A stretch of 64,000 nt of DNA from Macrosoma leucophasiata (lineage: Eukaryota; Arthropoda; Insecta; Lepidoptera; Hedylidae): contig JAWQUS010000027.1 of assembly GCA_036365455.1 (NCBI GenBank), positions 20,262,501 to 20,326,500 of the forward strand, read 5' to 3'. Below are positions 10,395 through 21,814 of this stretch, piece after piece. The position numbers were made by a program, and so were the translations under genes. Below the pieces are notes generated by a model. That model was not told the DNA's origin. It worked only from the letters and a program-made list of their open reading frames with translations, and made no database searches. Each line of letters begins with the position of its first letter. Within the stretch, counting starts at the first letter, position 1.

Positions 10395-10640
10395 GGTATA
10401 GGTCGCGCCACGTAAAAAGAACGCTGGAAGAAAGTAGAAGGGATGTGTTCGCGCATCGGTACACTCGCGCACGAAAGTACTAGCCCTATTGGTTTATTTT
10501 TGATCTAGCTTTCGCTTGCGGTTTCGTGTATTGGTAGGCAGATTGAAAACGCCGCACCTCATACCACCAAATAGATCGATAAATCGTCTACTGCGCAGCT
10601 TGACCGCCACCGTTCTTTTTACCTGGCGCGACCTATACTC
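10395..10640. mobile_element. MITE-I, 245 bp
   Basis: TATAGGTCGCGCCACGTAAA on the left and the near complement TTTACCTGGCGCGACCTATA on the right, followed inward by AAGAACG/CGTTCTT. Noncoding interior. Confidence 0.65.
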
Positions 10641-10739
10641 GTATTTCGGAGACAGTTCGGTTTTCAGTTTGTGGTCATGATTTGCACACCCATCACATCG
10701 AAAATACGTGGCCGAAATAGATGTCAATATTATCTAAAC

Positions 10740-11295
10740 TTCTAAACTAATATTATAAAGAGGTAATATTTTTTTGTTTGTTTGTTTGTTTGTAATGAAT
10801 AGGCTCAATAACTACTGGACCGATTTTAAAAATTCTTTCGTTATTCGAAAGCTACATGATCCACGGGTAACATAGGCTATATTTTATTTTAGAAAAAATA
10901 GGGTTCCGTAAGATATTTGGGTTTTTCAGACACAAGGTGTAAAAAATCAACCAGAAAAGTTACTTATTTTGCGTACGCTGCCTAAACTATAAAAAATATC
11001 GAGGAATATCTTCTATGGTTTATTTCACTTTTCGAAAGCTACATTATCCACGGGTAATATAGGATATATTTTATTTTGAAAAAAAATAGGGTTCCGTAAG
11101 ATATTTGGGTTTTTCAGATACAAGGTGTAAAAAATCAACCAGAAAAGTTACTAATTTTGCGTACGCTGCCTAAACTATAAAAGATATCGAAGAAGACTTT
11201 AGGCTATATCTATGTATAATCATCACACGAAGACGAATAGGAGAGGGTAGGCAACATTGCACCGCGCGAAGCCGGGGCGGGCCGCTAGTATATAA
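10740..11295 (+). repeat. Family J repeat with internal tandem duplication
   Basis: Starts with a (TTTG)n run, has ACTACTGGACCGATTTTAAA and ends CGAAGCCGGGGCGGGCCGCT then AGTA. The segment 10843-11009 is repeated almost exactly at 11028-11190 (TCGAAAGCTACAT, CACAAGGTGTAAAAAATCAA). Family J also occurs at 24533, 29985 and 43027. The GC-rich hairpin next to CTAGT is reminiscent of lepidopteran Helitron-like ends, but the class is uncertain. Confidence 0.65.
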
Positions 11296-11829
11296 TATAA
11301 TACTCAATGTATTTAAAAGAAATTCTTTAAATAATCGTATAACCGCTTCTTTGCTTTTTTTAATGACATTTAATAATTCAAAATGATACTTATGGGTAGA
11401 AAAAAGTTAACATGATTTCATTGATTGGTGTTTGATGACCTACGAACACAAAATAAGAGATCTGTTCATCTAGCTGATATCAACCGAGAAAAGGGGTAAA
11501 AACCTGAAATTAGAGAGACTGACAGAATTTAGAAAGCCCAACCCTATCCACGCCCCAGTTTCAAACGTAGTTTCTGTTCTGCTTAATTACAGGAAGGCAC
11601 GTAATTGCTGTCCCTCAGACAATACCTGTTTCGTACTCAGTAATTAGACAGACACCTGATCCTTTTAGACAAACTTTAGATGCAATTAGGCTTTTAACTA
11701 ATTCAAACTTGGCTTAAGTAGGATTCAACTTTTAATGTTACTTGTTATGTAGAGAAAGTAATAACTAGACACTGAATTTTTAATAATATGCACATCTATC
11801 TACGAGGTTCTCTCATAGATAGATGTGTA
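11296..11829. other. No recognisable gene; small palindrome near 11785
   Basis: AT-rich. At about 11790-11830, CACATCTATCTAC and its complement surround GAGGTTCTCT, a short hairpin whose outer sequence recurs at 12140-12240. Nothing else is supportable. Confidence 0.5.
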
Positions 11830-12112
11830 TATATTTTTTTTTTTTTATGTAATGGAAGTGGCAAACAAGCATGCAGTTCACATTGATGTTAAGTGATGAC
11901 TGCAGCCTATAGACATCCACACAGAGACCAAGATCAAAATGCAGATGCGGGCTAAGGTGTTATGCCTCTGTGCCGGAAATTACAGGGCCGTACATTACCA
12001 CCTGACCGGAACACGATAGTGCTGAACACTATCATTTAGCGGCAAGTATATTTGGTAATGCGGTGGTGCCTACGCCCGCGAGCTCCGTCACTGGAGCTCT
12101 ACCACCAGTAAA
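11830..12112 (-). repeat. SINE1 copy (full length)
   Basis: Thirteen-T run, ATGTAATGGAAGTGGCAAAC, complete core, and GAGCTCCGTCACTGGAGCTC hairpin end. One short internal deletion after GCAGATGCGG. Inserted in the AGATAGATGTGTATA sequence seen again at 12210. Confidence 0.8.
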
Positions 12113-12279
12113 TAAAAAAAAAATATTAAAAAATTATTAAAAAGTAAGTATCTATGAGGTTCGATTTACCACCAAACTACGTACAGTTCGATGGTAAATT
12201 GAACCTGATAGACAGATGTGTATATTATTAAAAGTAAGTATCTCGTAGTTAACACAAATACACTTTCTTATGATATCAT

Positions 12280-12590
12280 AATTTACGCCAAAAGACGTCC
12301 ACTCCTGAACAGTGGCCTACTCCAAAGATTGCCGTAACGAACGGTTTTGGGCCGCCCTCATCCACCGATTGTCCGCGACCTTCACCAGATCGTCTGGGAG
12401 GCCTGCCTACGCTTCGTTTTCCAGAAAGCGGTCGCCACTAGGTCGAGCTATGTGCCCTGCCCACTGCCACTTCGAGTCTCGCTATTCGATGAGCTATGTC
12501 GGTAACTTTGGTTCTCATGAGGACCTCGTCAATTCTGATTCGATCTCGTAGAGAAACTCCAAGCATAGATCTCTCCATTTTTAATGCAAT
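12280..12590 (-). pseudogene. RTE-type LINE 3' end, degenerate
   Basis: Read on the minus strand, this is the C-terminal reverse transcriptase region also seen, much better preserved, at 63660-64000 (a frame reading TDIAxQIxxLKWQWAGHIARR there), followed by a 3' UTR with AACAGGAGTGGACGTC-like sequence. Frame is broken, and the copy is truncated at the 5' end. Confidence 0.6.
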
Positions 12591-12602
12591 GTAAGTCGTA
12601 AA

Positions 12603-12950
12603 CTAGCTCGCAGTTTACATTGATGTTAAGTGATGACTGCAGCCTATAGACACTTACCGAAGTCAAAATGCAGATGCGTTACCACTCCTGAGGCCTAAGG
12701 TGTTATGCCCCTGTGCCGGAAATTAGAGGGCCGTACATTACCAACCGACCGGAACACGATAGTGCTGAACACTACCATTTAGCAGCAAGTTAATAGGTAA
12801 TGCGTGCCTACGCTTGCGAGCTCCTACATCTAATCGGAACACTATAATTCTGAAGTATTCTGAACACTGCCATTTGGCGGCAGATAGATTAGGTAAGCAT
12901 GCTTACGCTATCGCTCCTACACTTGAAGCTATACCACCAGTAAATCTGTT
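12603..12950 (-). repeat. Decayed SINE1 copy
   Basis: Starts at CAGTTTACATTGATGTTAAG without its T run and contains most of the core. It has a partial second set of the 5'-end motifs (ACACTGCCATTTGGCGGC, CTATACCACCAGTA). It ends about 50 bp upstream of the first exon of the membrane-protein gene. Confidence 0.6.
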
Positions 12951-13002
12951 ATTTTGGTTTTAATATTTCCATCTATAATTATTCATAAATATTTTGCTTC
13001 AG

Positions 13003-13111
13003 ATGCTCATCTGATCTCCACGGGACGGTAGCAGCAGCGTCACTTATGAAGCGAAAACTATGCCTAGCGCCGTCTTTCAACTGTGACGACGATATGGAAG
13101 AGCTTAATGTG
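13003..13111 (+). CDS. Four-helix membrane protein, exon 1 (first coding exon seen)
   Basis: First visible coding exon of a five-exon plus-strand gene (13003-13111, 38555-38674, 58658-58772, 60715-60874, 61349-61475). The acceptor is TTTTGCTTCAG and the donor GTG|GTATGT. From ATG 13046 the joined frame gives 195 residues. Predicted helices are about 60-78, 87-106, 124-143 and 167-191. The N-terminus is hydrophilic, and an acidic loop (EEEDD, 155-159) lies before helix 4. No signal peptide is apparent. I do not recognise the family; it is a generic four-pass membrane protein. The frame is also open from the acceptor to this ATG (15 codons, no stop), so an upstream exon could extend the protein. 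The dynein intermediate-chain gene lies inside the following intron. Every exon phase matches the next (0, 0, 1, 2 or equivalent). Confidence 0.8.
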
Positions 13112-13133
13112 GTATGTATGTATTTATTTATAT

Positions 13134-13560
13134 ACTAGCTGGGCCCGCGACTTCGTCCACGTGAGAAAAAATATGATTGTTCAGTATCTACCCGGACGAA
13201 GTCGTGGACGCAGCTAGTATAAAAGTAGCCTAAGTTACTCTTTATTACATAAGCTGTCTGCCAGTGAAAGTCCCGTCAAAATCGGAGGCACTCAAATTCT
13301 ATTTATGTATGGTTGTATGGAGATAAAAGTAGCCTAAGTTACTTCTTATTACATCAGCTACCTACCCGTGGAAGTCCCGTCAAATTCGGATACACTCAGC
13401 CTATGATACTACTTATTTGTATGTAGGTATGTATGGATGTATGGAGATAAAAGTAGCCTAAGTTACTCCTTATCACATCAGCTATCTGAAAAATGAAAAT
13501 CCCGTCAAAATCGGTCCAGCCGTTCCCAAGATTAGGCCCGCCAAACAGACAGACAGACAA
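13134..13560. repeat. Family K repeat in intron 1
   Basis: Starts CTAGCTGGGCCCGCGACTTC, includes the inverted piece GACGAAGTCGTGGACGCAGC, and has three tandem-like units each containing AAAAGTAGCCTAAGTTACT and a TCCCGTCAAA motif. Related pieces are at 47950-48250. Typical of decayed lepidopteran non-LTR or Helitron-like debris. Confidence 0.55.
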
Positions 13561-13689
13561 AAAATTTAAAAAATGTGGTTTTGGTACATGTACCGTATAT
13601 ACAATACATATGCATTTAGTAAAAAGCGGTTATTTTAATATTACAAACAGACACTCCAATTTTATTTATTTGTATTGTATGTATAGATG

Positions 13690-13770
13690 TATATTCAGGA
13701 TAAGGATAAGTCCCTTGCAGGCAGAGAGTGTGGAGCACTAGATATCCCGGTCCTGACACACCTCCCATTT
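13690..13770 (-). repeat. LINE 3' fragment
   Basis: GGCAGAGAGTGTGGAGC and GATATCCCGGTCCTGACA are the reverse complement of the end of the LINE fragment at 26930-26990. A similar piece is at 32236-32290. 13771-14026 holds nothing recognisable. Confidence 0.55.
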
Positions 13771-14026
13771 TTCTTCTACATTCATAATTTTCTTAAAGTG
13801 GTCCTAAAATATGTAATAAATTATCATGCTATTTCCATAAGTACCCTGAACCAAAACTATTCCTAGGAATCTATCGCCCGTTTATCCGTATAATAGTTTA
13901 ATTGAGATAGTGTATTCAATGTATTTTATTTATTAAATTTAATTAATTTAGATTACTAGGTGTAGCGTGTGAAATGGTTTAGTCCATCATCATTAAAAAA
14001 AAACAGTAAAGAAGTAATCACAATTT

Positions 14027-14032
14027 TTTATT
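14027..14032 (-). terminator. AATAAA polyadenylation signal of the dynein gene
   Basis: AATAAA on the minus strand 26 bp beyond the TAA stop of the dynein intermediate-chain gene, in a suitable place for a very short 3' UTR. Confidence 0.6.
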
Positions 14033-14057
14033 CCATCGAGTCATAATATAAAATTAC

Positions 14058-17000
14058 TTAGGAAGACAAAGATTTCTCAGAAGCTTCCCGCTTTATTTCC
14101 CCTGTGGACATTTGTGGTTTCACAGACACTTTTTTTTCTTCTGGTCTTGCATTTATTTCTAGTCGCAATTTATGTAGTTTAATGAAATCCTCATGAGCAT
14201 TCAAAGCTTCCCTTCTATCTTTTCCTTCCATTAATGTACCTTCCCAGGAAAATGCTACTTTATAAGGATTATCTTTAACGTTGTTAGACGCACTCTGTTT
14301 CAAGTCTTCATAATATTTTAAATAACTTCTTTTTAGGCCATCTTTATCATCCGAAAGTAGACTTCTCTTAACTTTTTCAGGCTTTTTAATTGCTTCTGGG
14401 AAAAGAATAGCTACGGTATCATTGAAAATAATTTTCTGATTTTTCATAATTTCAAGCATTCTCCTTTCTTTCTCTAATCGCTGAGCTTCTAGCTCTCTCA
14501 AAGGTTGTTCATGCTCAATTAACTCGGCTCGGTTTATTCTCTTCTTTACTGCTATTGTTCGTTCAATCAACTTTTGTATAATCATTTGCCACCGTTCTTC
14601 CGGACCGATAACTTTCGTTCTCTGTTGCCTTCTTTCTTCGGCTTCTTTTTCTAATCTTTTTTCTTCCTCTTCCCTATGTCTGCGTTTCTCTTCCTCCTTT
14701 ATGGCTAATAACTCGCCTTCTTTTCTTTTAATTTCTAATAAAATATGAGGATTGTTCTTCATCCACTCTTCTTGCCACTTCATAAAAGACTGCATAACCT
14801 TTGATTCTCTAATTATTAAACTTTCCATACGCCCAATATACGAGTGATTTTCAATCATGAAAATCGGAGGGTTAAGAAACATTCTAAAAGAACCATTTAC
14901 ATCACTCACTCCAATAATATTTTTTGTTAATGGTAAAGTATGAAGGCTAACACCTGTGAGCATTGATCCGGACAGTGTTTGAACGGAAATAGGCTGGTCA
15001 CTTCTTAATAAGAGATCCCATGTTTCCAAATCACCTTCAGACGTCGCAATGAATAGTAGGCTAGGCTTATACAATGACCATGAAGCATCTGTTAAGCGGG
15101 TGGGCCTCTTTTTCCACAGTAGAGGACGACCCATTAATTTATCTGACCAAATAGCAAATATTTTTCCACCCACTGTCAATGTTAAGTTATTAATGAAAGG
15201 GTTCTTTTGTGTACAAGTTATTATACCATCATGAATAAAACAATTGTATTTTATATCGCAGTATTCTGAGTTGACAACCTCGCCCGTGTTGAATTCGTGA
15301 CCCTCCCACGTAATCCTTGTCAGTTCTCCGTGTTGAGAACCACAATAGAGGATTGTATTTATTTCACTTTCATCTTGATGTATAACTTCACATGTGAAAT
15401 ATTTTCTTCCTTTGCCATTATTCCTAGGAGAATAAATATATTTTACAAGTGGAGAATTCATCCCAAAACTTTGCAAAGGTAAACTTAGAGGCTGACCAGC
15501 CACACCGAGTAATATTTTGTAACATGGCTGTAGTACCCGATCCAATACTTTAATCGGCGATACATCTACCAATAGTCCCGAAGGCCTCCTAAACACCCTT
15601 TTAGATTTTTTAATCTTCTTCCCTTCTAACTGTGTTACATTTTCTACCGATAAATTCCAAATCAAGATTACACCATCTTCCGATCCAGTAAAAAACATCA
15701 TGGATTTTTGTTTATTAGGCATCTTTATAGTCTTTCCGGTCGGAGTGACGATAAAATTGGGTGAAAGCCAATTAATTGCTGTAACAGAACCATAATGACT
15801 AGTCATTAAATTGCTCAACACGGTCGACTGAACAACGGCATTATCTTGAACAACTTTCATCCAGCCCATATGTGCATTCATGGCGATGCGATATTTTTCT
15901 CTAGTTTCACTCAATACCTCTATTTTTTCTATATTTTCTAACTTATTGGTTATATCCCAAATAATAATTTGTCCGTTGATACATCCTCCTACCAAAATAT
16001 TCTCATCAAAAGGACAAAAAGAGAGAACTTTTACTTCTCGAGGAGATTCTAAGAAGAGTTTTGGTATTAAACTATCAATGTGACTCCAAATAAGAACAGG
16101 ATTTAGACCATACACAGCTCTTTGAATTGGATCAGGTCGAGAACTCAAGGCTTTCATAACTGAAGGTGACCCGTCAGAGTAACTAATAGCTACGATACCT
16201 GTCCACATAGGATGAAATACAGCACTAGACACATATTTATCTTTCGCTCTTACATCAGTAAAACAAACATACTCGTCAAAAGTCATTGAATCATAAACAT
16301 CAACATTTTTTTCAGTCACCAAATTAGGATAGTCATTGCAATAAATGTCCATCACTGTATTTAATTCTACAATCGAATCCATTTCAGGTTTCTTTTCAGT
16401 CATGAAACTATTAATCATTTTAATATATGATGGTCTGCGCATGCGTTTTAACGCAGCTTTATATGCTTGTAATCCTACTTCATCTGGAGCTTCTTTGACA
16501 GGTTCTTCTTCATCTGAACTAGCATTTGCTTTATCTTTTCCGACATCACCTTGAGCAGTATCGCCACCTGCTTCTGTGTCGTCAACTTTGCTCAGTGCAT
16601 CGGCGATTGATTGAGTCCATATATTTTGGGGATATCTCAATTCAGTTTGGGCATGACATTGATAAGTAGCAGGTGCTGCTTGCACTCCGCAGTCAACACG
16701 ACGCCGATATACATTATTAAATTTTTGTCTGTATGGAGTTAACTCAATGTAACCGTCTCGTACTGAATGTGTATCTCGTATTTTAAATTTCTGTGGTTGA
16801 TAATCACTTGGAAATTTTGCTTTTATCTCAACCTCTATTAATGGTCTTGTATTTATAGGTTTAAGTTCATTTATTTCCATTTCACTACCCAAACTCTTCC
16901 ATGGTCTTGGCTTTTTTTGTACTGCCTTTTCTAACTTTTTTTCTTGTCTTTTAATATATTTATCTGATTGTTGTCTACAATGATCTCTAGCTTCTATTGT

Positions 17001-17332
17001 ACAGCAGACGTAAAATTCATCAACATCATTAGATTCATCTACAATATAACCCACCAGAATATTTTCTTCGGTATACGCCTCTAAATAACTTTTTAAAGGG
17101 TAGAATTCAGATAACTCTCCCCCAATATCTATGTTTTCTAAAATTTTCTCTCTACTTACCAACTTCCAAGGGTATTGTGCGTTAATATGTGTACCAACAA
17201 CTAAATCTATTTGTATTTGTGTCTCTTCACCCAATACAACTTTATGTACTCCTTCGACTTCATATTTGGGTATAAATCTTTTTCTTCTGGGTAATGGTTG
17301 TAATGTAGCCATCCCAGCGTCTGTGAATTGAT
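14058..17332 (-). CDS. DNAI3: Axonemal dynein intermediate chain (WD repeat), main exon
   Basis: Encodes 1084 residues from the internal ATG at 17312, plus 7 codons from the acceptor (CATTTCAG at 17333-17340). Joined to 31282-31387 the protein is 1126 residues. By family knowledge DNAI3/WDR63 is an intermediate chain of an axonemal inner-arm dynein. In insects it would act in sperm flagella and sensory cilia. Seen: N-terminal extension; WD-like blades including GGCINGQIIIWDIT, TGSEDGVILIWNL and TSEGDLETWDLL between roughly residues 390 and 830; then a long charged coiled coil (EEEKRRHREEEEKRLEKEAE) to the C-terminus. It resembles DNAI3 in the first WD blades and the SLGSE and YIELTPY segments of the N-terminus. 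About 97% of the coding length is in this one exon. The gene is nested in intron 1 of the opposite-strand membrane-protein gene. Confidence 0.9.
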
Positions 17333-17564
17333 CTGAAATGAAATAGATTTCGTATAATTTTCAATGTTTTTATAACTGATGACAATAAGCTGTCATTGAA
17401 ATCAGATCATTTGAGTAAGACGAACGTCAATGACATATTAAAAAGATAATGTAAATAAGTAATGCATTTTCTACACTATCCGATCCGATTCGTAACCGAC
17501 ATTTAAATAATATCCGATAGCAGAACAAACATAATTATGAAAGTTTACGCAAAAATTATTCATA

Positions 17565-17990
17565 ATTTCAGCCGAAAGACTTCCACTGCTAAACAAAGGC
17601 CTCCCCCAAAGAATGCCACAACGAACGGTCCTGGGCTGCCCTCATCCAACGATTGCCCGCGACCTTCACCAGGTCGTCGGTCCACCTCGTGGGGGGCCTG
17701 CCTACGCTTCGTCTTCCGGTACGCGGTCGCCACTCCAGAACTCTTCTGCCCCTACGGCAATCAGTTCTGCGAGCTATGTGCCCTGCCCACTGCTACTTGA
17801 GTTTCGCTATTCGGTGGACTATGTCGGTTACTTTGGTTCTCATGCGGATCTCCTAGTTTCTGATTCGATCTCGCAGAGAAACTCCGAGCATAGCCCTCTC
17901 CATTGCTCTCTGAGTGACCTTGAGCCTTCTTATGAGGCCCATAGTGAGCGACCATGTTTCAGTTCCGTATGTCATCACTGGCAACACACA
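17565..17990 (-). pseudogene. RTE-type LINE 3' end, degenerate
   Basis: Minus-strand remnant of the C-terminal reverse transcriptase region (compare 63660-64000), with a 3' UTR whose plus-strand form contains AAGACTTCCACTGCTAAACA and GGCCTCCCCCAAAGAATG. Contains frame breaks. Lies about 230 bp inside the dynein gene's long intron, next to its acceptor. Open frames on the plus strand here are shadows of this remnant. Confidence 0.65.
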
Positions 17991-18404
17991 TTGGTCAATT
18001 ACCAATGTGTGTAAAAATTAATAATTATATACAATTTCATATTTTGTATGCCTCTTATTTGAGTACTACCGTACTGAATAAATTAATAGTGTATATTATT
18101 CAGTTTCTGCAGCGTGTTGGATTATTCTACAGATTGAGAACGCTAATAAACTACAAACAAACACATCCGTAACTTTAACTTCAAAACAATACACTAACCT
18201 TGCCTCTATCACATAAAGTTAGCCGAGTTGATGTGGAAGTTACTCCGTATTTGCTTTCTATTACGAATTCCAATTTACTATTGACAATCCAGGTCCGTTT
18301 GGGATTGTTTTATTTTTGTTACAATACGCGGTTTTATGAATAATAAAACTTCTTGGAAATTGAAATTCGGACATTCACATAGTTATGTAATAATAAATTA
18401 TAAT
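17991..18404. other. No recognisable feature
   Basis: AT-rich intronic sequence with no supportable feature. Confidence 0.5.
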
Positions 18405-19145
18405 AATGGCAACCCATTATACGGCCCACTGCTGGGCACGAGTCTCTCCCTTTTTTGGGGGAGGCCTGGAGCTTACTCCACCACGATGCTGCAATGCGGA
18501 TTGGTGGAGGTGGGTGGGTTAGTGGCCAACCCGCTTTCGGATTAATAATAATTAATTATTCAATGCGTAATAAAAACAGACTAATGTTACCTAATTCCAG
18601 GCTCACTTTACACACATTCAGTCCCTATTATGGCCATTAAAACGTTTAATAAATTACCGGAATCCTTAAAATGCGAAACGGAAAATAAAACATTTCTTAA
18701 GAATTTAAAAAACATGCTTGTTAAAAAATGTTATTATAATATAAAAGAATATTTTGACGATCAATTGTAAAAATATTTGCTCTATATCTTTGAACAACCT
18801 CTCCTCTCCTATTATAACTATTATATAATTTTGCTGTGCCCAAATGGGTCTGTAATGAGATACTTATATTATTATTGTCCAACGCACTACCATTGCAGAA
18901 TGCAAATAAATTATTGAATATTGAATATTGGATGTGTTTTGAACCGCCCATAAGGCCTCCGACAAGGTTTAACGACTGCTATCTATCGATAGCAACCAGG
19001 ACCGACGGCTTAACATGCTCTCCGAAGCACGGAAATGCGCATTTAATTTTCCACTAGCGGTCACCCATCACACTACCCGTCCGCGCCCGTAGTGCTTAAC
19101 CGAGTAGATCGCTTACGATCTACACCAGCCGCTGGGCCATGCGCG
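18405..19145 (+). repeat. Family L repeat split by a LINE fragment
   Basis: The left part (GGCAACCCATTATACGGCCC, CTGCTGGGCACGAGTCTCTC, GGATTGGTGGAGGTGG) resumes at about 18935 (GAACCGCCCATAAGGCCTCC, ACATGCTCTCCGAAGCACGG, GCTGGGCCATGCGCGCTTCG). The unsplit order is confirmed by the reverse copy at 45178-45395. Other copies are at 23866 and 39444. Confidence 0.7.
18545..18930 (+). pseudogene. 5'-truncated LINE 3' end nested in family L
   Basis: A frame fragment with LPNSRLTLHTFSPYYG, then FNKLPESLKCETENKTFLK, ends at TAA near 18770. The same protein region occurs on the minus strand at 36003-36281 (LPTSRLKIHSSSPYSM). The 3' end is a TTGAATA-type repeat tail near 18915. Probable short target duplication GGAT at both junctions. 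Jockey/CR1-like by resemblance. Confidence 0.6.
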
Positions 19146-19389
19146 CTTCGCATAGTTATGTAACTCCTTTGAAATAGGTACATGTACCTATGATCAAAGG
19201 CAAAAAATTTACATAAGTTTTCGTGTTGATTAATAAATTGTTCCCGAGTCATTGTCCGTGGTAGAGTTGTATTCAATTGGTAACACTGTTTGCAGCGCCT
19301 ATTGAAGGTGATAGTGAGATGATTCGGATTAGGGAGAGATTTTAAGATATGCATAGACCGATCCATTCACATCAACGTGACACGATACA

Positions 19390-19650
19390 TGAGGGAAAAA
19401 CATCTAGCACAAACACCCATACAAAGACCAGAGGTCAAAATGCAGATGAGTAATACCCTCAGACCCTAATTGTTATGTCTCTGTGATAAGTTATTACGGG
19501 GGCATACACTACCATCTTACGGGAACACGATAGTGCTAAACAATACCATTTGGCAGCAGATGGATTAGGTAATGCGGTGCCTACATAGATTAGGTAAAGC
19601 GTTGGTGCCTACGCCCTCGAGCTCCGACACTGGAACTCTGCCACCAGTGA
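19390..19650 (-). repeat. Decayed SINE1 copy
   Basis: Contains CACCCATACAAAGACCAGAG, the AACACGATAGTGCTAAACAA core and a partly duplicated 5' end (two GATTAGGTAA units) closing with CTGCCACCAGTG. No tail. Confidence 0.6.
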
Positions 19651-19654
19651 AACC

Positions 19655-19850
19655 ACCAGACCAGTAAGTTACCTTTATTGGCCCATCAAGTGGCGAGCTT
19701 GTTCTTGGGATTTTTCCCGGAGATATCACTCCGGGAAAAATCCCAATACAACCGGAGATAATGGATTTTACACCTTTATATCTGATAACCCTCGAGATGA
19801 GAATCGAGGAGTAGTGGTCTGTTACCACCAGATTACTGAGGCAGTTGATT
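19655..19850 (-). repeat. Truncated SINE2 copy
   Basis: Reverse copy with AAAAATCCCAATACAACCGG, GAGAATCGAGGAGTAGTGG and TACCACCAGATTACTGAGGC. The 3' tail domain is missing and a short inverted segment (ATTTTTCCCGGAGATATCAC, then TCCGGGAAAAAT) lies at the left junction. Confidence 0.65.
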
Positions 19851-20133
19851 TTCACTATCATTTCTTTTTGTCGTTGTTTTTTTTTATTTACATTTTTTTC
19901 TGTTTTCTCTCATAATATATTTAATTCTACCAACGTCTTTGGACGTGAGATTCGTAAGTCACCGAATGGCTTCCAGTTGAAAACCATCGTCGGCCTTCGG
20001 CTTGGCACAATGCTGAACTGGAATCCATTTGGTGCACCCGTGAGGCATGGCCAAACATTAGCAAAATGTATATAGGTTTACGTTATTTAACAAGGTGGTA
20101 GTCTTGTTACCATTGTTTTTTTTTGTTTTTTTT

Positions 20134-20296
20134 TTTGACGTGACAACGTCTTAAATTAGGTTGCGGCTCGGAGTCACTCATGAAAAAGTGTAACGCCCGG
20201 TAACGTAACGATGAGTCTCCGAACGAGAGAGAGGCCTGCCGGACCGGCGAATGCCTTTCTACCGAGAAAAAGACGTTGTCACGTAAAATCTTCGCC
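20134..20296. mobile_element. MITE-M, about 160 bp
   Basis: Left GACGTGACAACGTCTTAAAT and right AGACGTTGTCACGT are inverted, separated by a GC-rich interior (GGTTGCGGCTCGGAGTCACT). A T run precedes it. I recall similar GACGTGACAACGTCT ends in other lepidopteran sequences, but this is not verified here. Confidence 0.6.
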
Positions 20297-20373
20297 CGTA
20301 AAACCGACTTTACAGGCAACCAGTTTTTTTGATGACTCTAAGTGTTTATGTTCTGTTCTACTAAATTATGTCT

Positions 20374-20578
20374 ACATTTTGACCAAGGTCAAAATGCAGA
20401 TGCGGTACCACTCCTGAGGCCTAAGGTGTTATGCATCTGTGCCGGAAATTACAGGGCCGTACATTACCACCTGACCGGAACACCATGGTGCTGAACACTA
20501 CCATTTAGCGGCAAGTATGTTAGATAATGTGGTGGTGCCTACGCACGCGAGCTCCGTCACTGGAGCTCTACCACCAGT
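20374..20578 (-). repeat. SINE1 copy, 3' truncated
   Basis: Begins at TGACCAAGGTCAAAATGCAG, without the T run and about 80 bp of the 3' domain, and runs through the hairpin GAGCTCCGTCACTGGAGCTC to TACCACCAGTA. Confidence 0.7.
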
Positions 20579-20599
20579 AATTTTTCATCTAACATGTTT

Positions 20600-20735
20600 T
20601 TTTCTTGGGTTCCAACCTATTTTTGTATTTGTTTTTTTTTTCTACGGTTTTATTTTGTTTGTATCTTTCTTTTTTTGGGGAGCCATGCCTCAGGTCTTCC
20701 CTAATAAAGGCTATTCTTTCTTTCTTTCTATTTTA
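20600..20735 (+). repeat. LINE 3' end with TTTC repeat tail
   Basis: T-rich stretch, then GGGGAGCCATGCCTCAGGTC, TAATAAAGGCTATTC and a (TTTC)n tail. The tail resembles the fragment inserted at 38787-38983. No coding part remains. Confidence 0.5.
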
Positions 20736-21404
20736 GAAATTAACCACCCCGCACCTTTCTGAAGTTCACTCACATGTGTTATTGCGAAAAATAAATAGTA
20801 CAGAAGTTAACCATTTTAATAATAAAATCGTTAGAATCGTAATTGCATTATTTTTATCTGTTTTGTCTGTGGTTCTTTCAATTGCCCAATTCACTAACTA
20901 ATTGCAAGCCACAATCGTTGGATTGCGCTTCGACTGCGCTATGTGCAAATATCGAAATCCAATTATTAATTGTATTGCGAACGTTGCTTAATTCGATTAA
21001 TTGTTTGGATTCGGTAACTGCATATTTGTGTGTATTTGTACTAGGAATTAATTGCATTAATTATTGTTGCATTTGACTAAAGATAGTGTTATTTTAGCCT
21101 TTTAAGGGTTTCGTAGTCAAATGGCGAGTAACGGAACCTTTATAGATTCCTCGTGTCTGTCTGTCCGTCCGCCCGTCCTAAAATTTCATCAAACCTATAC
21201 GTTTGGGACGTGGGGTATCTTTAGATGACATAAAAATTCCAAAAACCATTTTTTTCTTCAAGTTCAATTGACTCGTTTGAGAGATAAAAAAGTGGTAAAA
21301 AGAGTCCCCCGCACCCTCACTTTTAAAATAAGAGAGCGAACATCCTAATTAAACATTATGCTGAAGTCCTTAGTAACATTTAGTTTGAATAAGATATATT
21401 TAAT
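20736..21404. other. AT-rich, only short repeat fragments
   Basis: 21098-21185 carries a GGTTTCGTAGTCAAATGGCG and TGTCTGTCTGTCCGTCCG fragment of the kind seen in repeat D. Otherwise no feature is visible. Confidence 0.45.
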
Positions 21405-21790
21405 AGTTGAGTGCCTCGTTGGCTCAGTGGTCGCAATTGCGATGGTGAAGCCTGAGGTCCTGGGTTTAGACTCAGGTCGGGAAAATCTGTTATTAGGTTT
21501 TTTCTGTAAGGAAATTCCCAGCAGTAGCCCGGAGTCTGGTCGTGCCTCGGAGAGCACGTTAAGCCGTCAGTCGTTCGCCCGATCTGTCTCCGGTTGTGTC
21601 GGATTGGCGTCCCATCGGGCTATGAGAGTGAAGGAATATAGAGTGCACCTGTGTTTGCGCATACACTTGTGCACAATATCTCACTCACTCGCTCTCACTA
21701 TGTCTCCCGCGCAGTTGGCTAGTCTCCGTTGAGATTAGCCGCCGTGACCGAAATTCGGTCTGGAGGACATTATTATTATTATTATTTAAT
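21405..21790 (+). repeat. SINE4, tRNA-derived, with ATT repeat tail
   Basis: The tRNA-like head has an A-box-like TGGCTCAGTGG (21420-21430) and a B-box-like GGTTTAGACTC. The body continues through TCCGTTGAGATTAGCCGCCG and ends GGACATTATTATTATTATTA. A tRNA-like head plus a simple-repeat tail is the classic SINE layout. Single copy in this window; full length. Confidence 0.8.
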
Positions 21791-21814
21791 AGTTACTGAG
21801 ATAGCTAACTGACT

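Noticed and set aside
17537..18014. Overlapping plus-strand open frames of 64-133 codons
   Set aside because: They are antisense to a degenerate minus-strand LINE end and carry no protein signal of their own.
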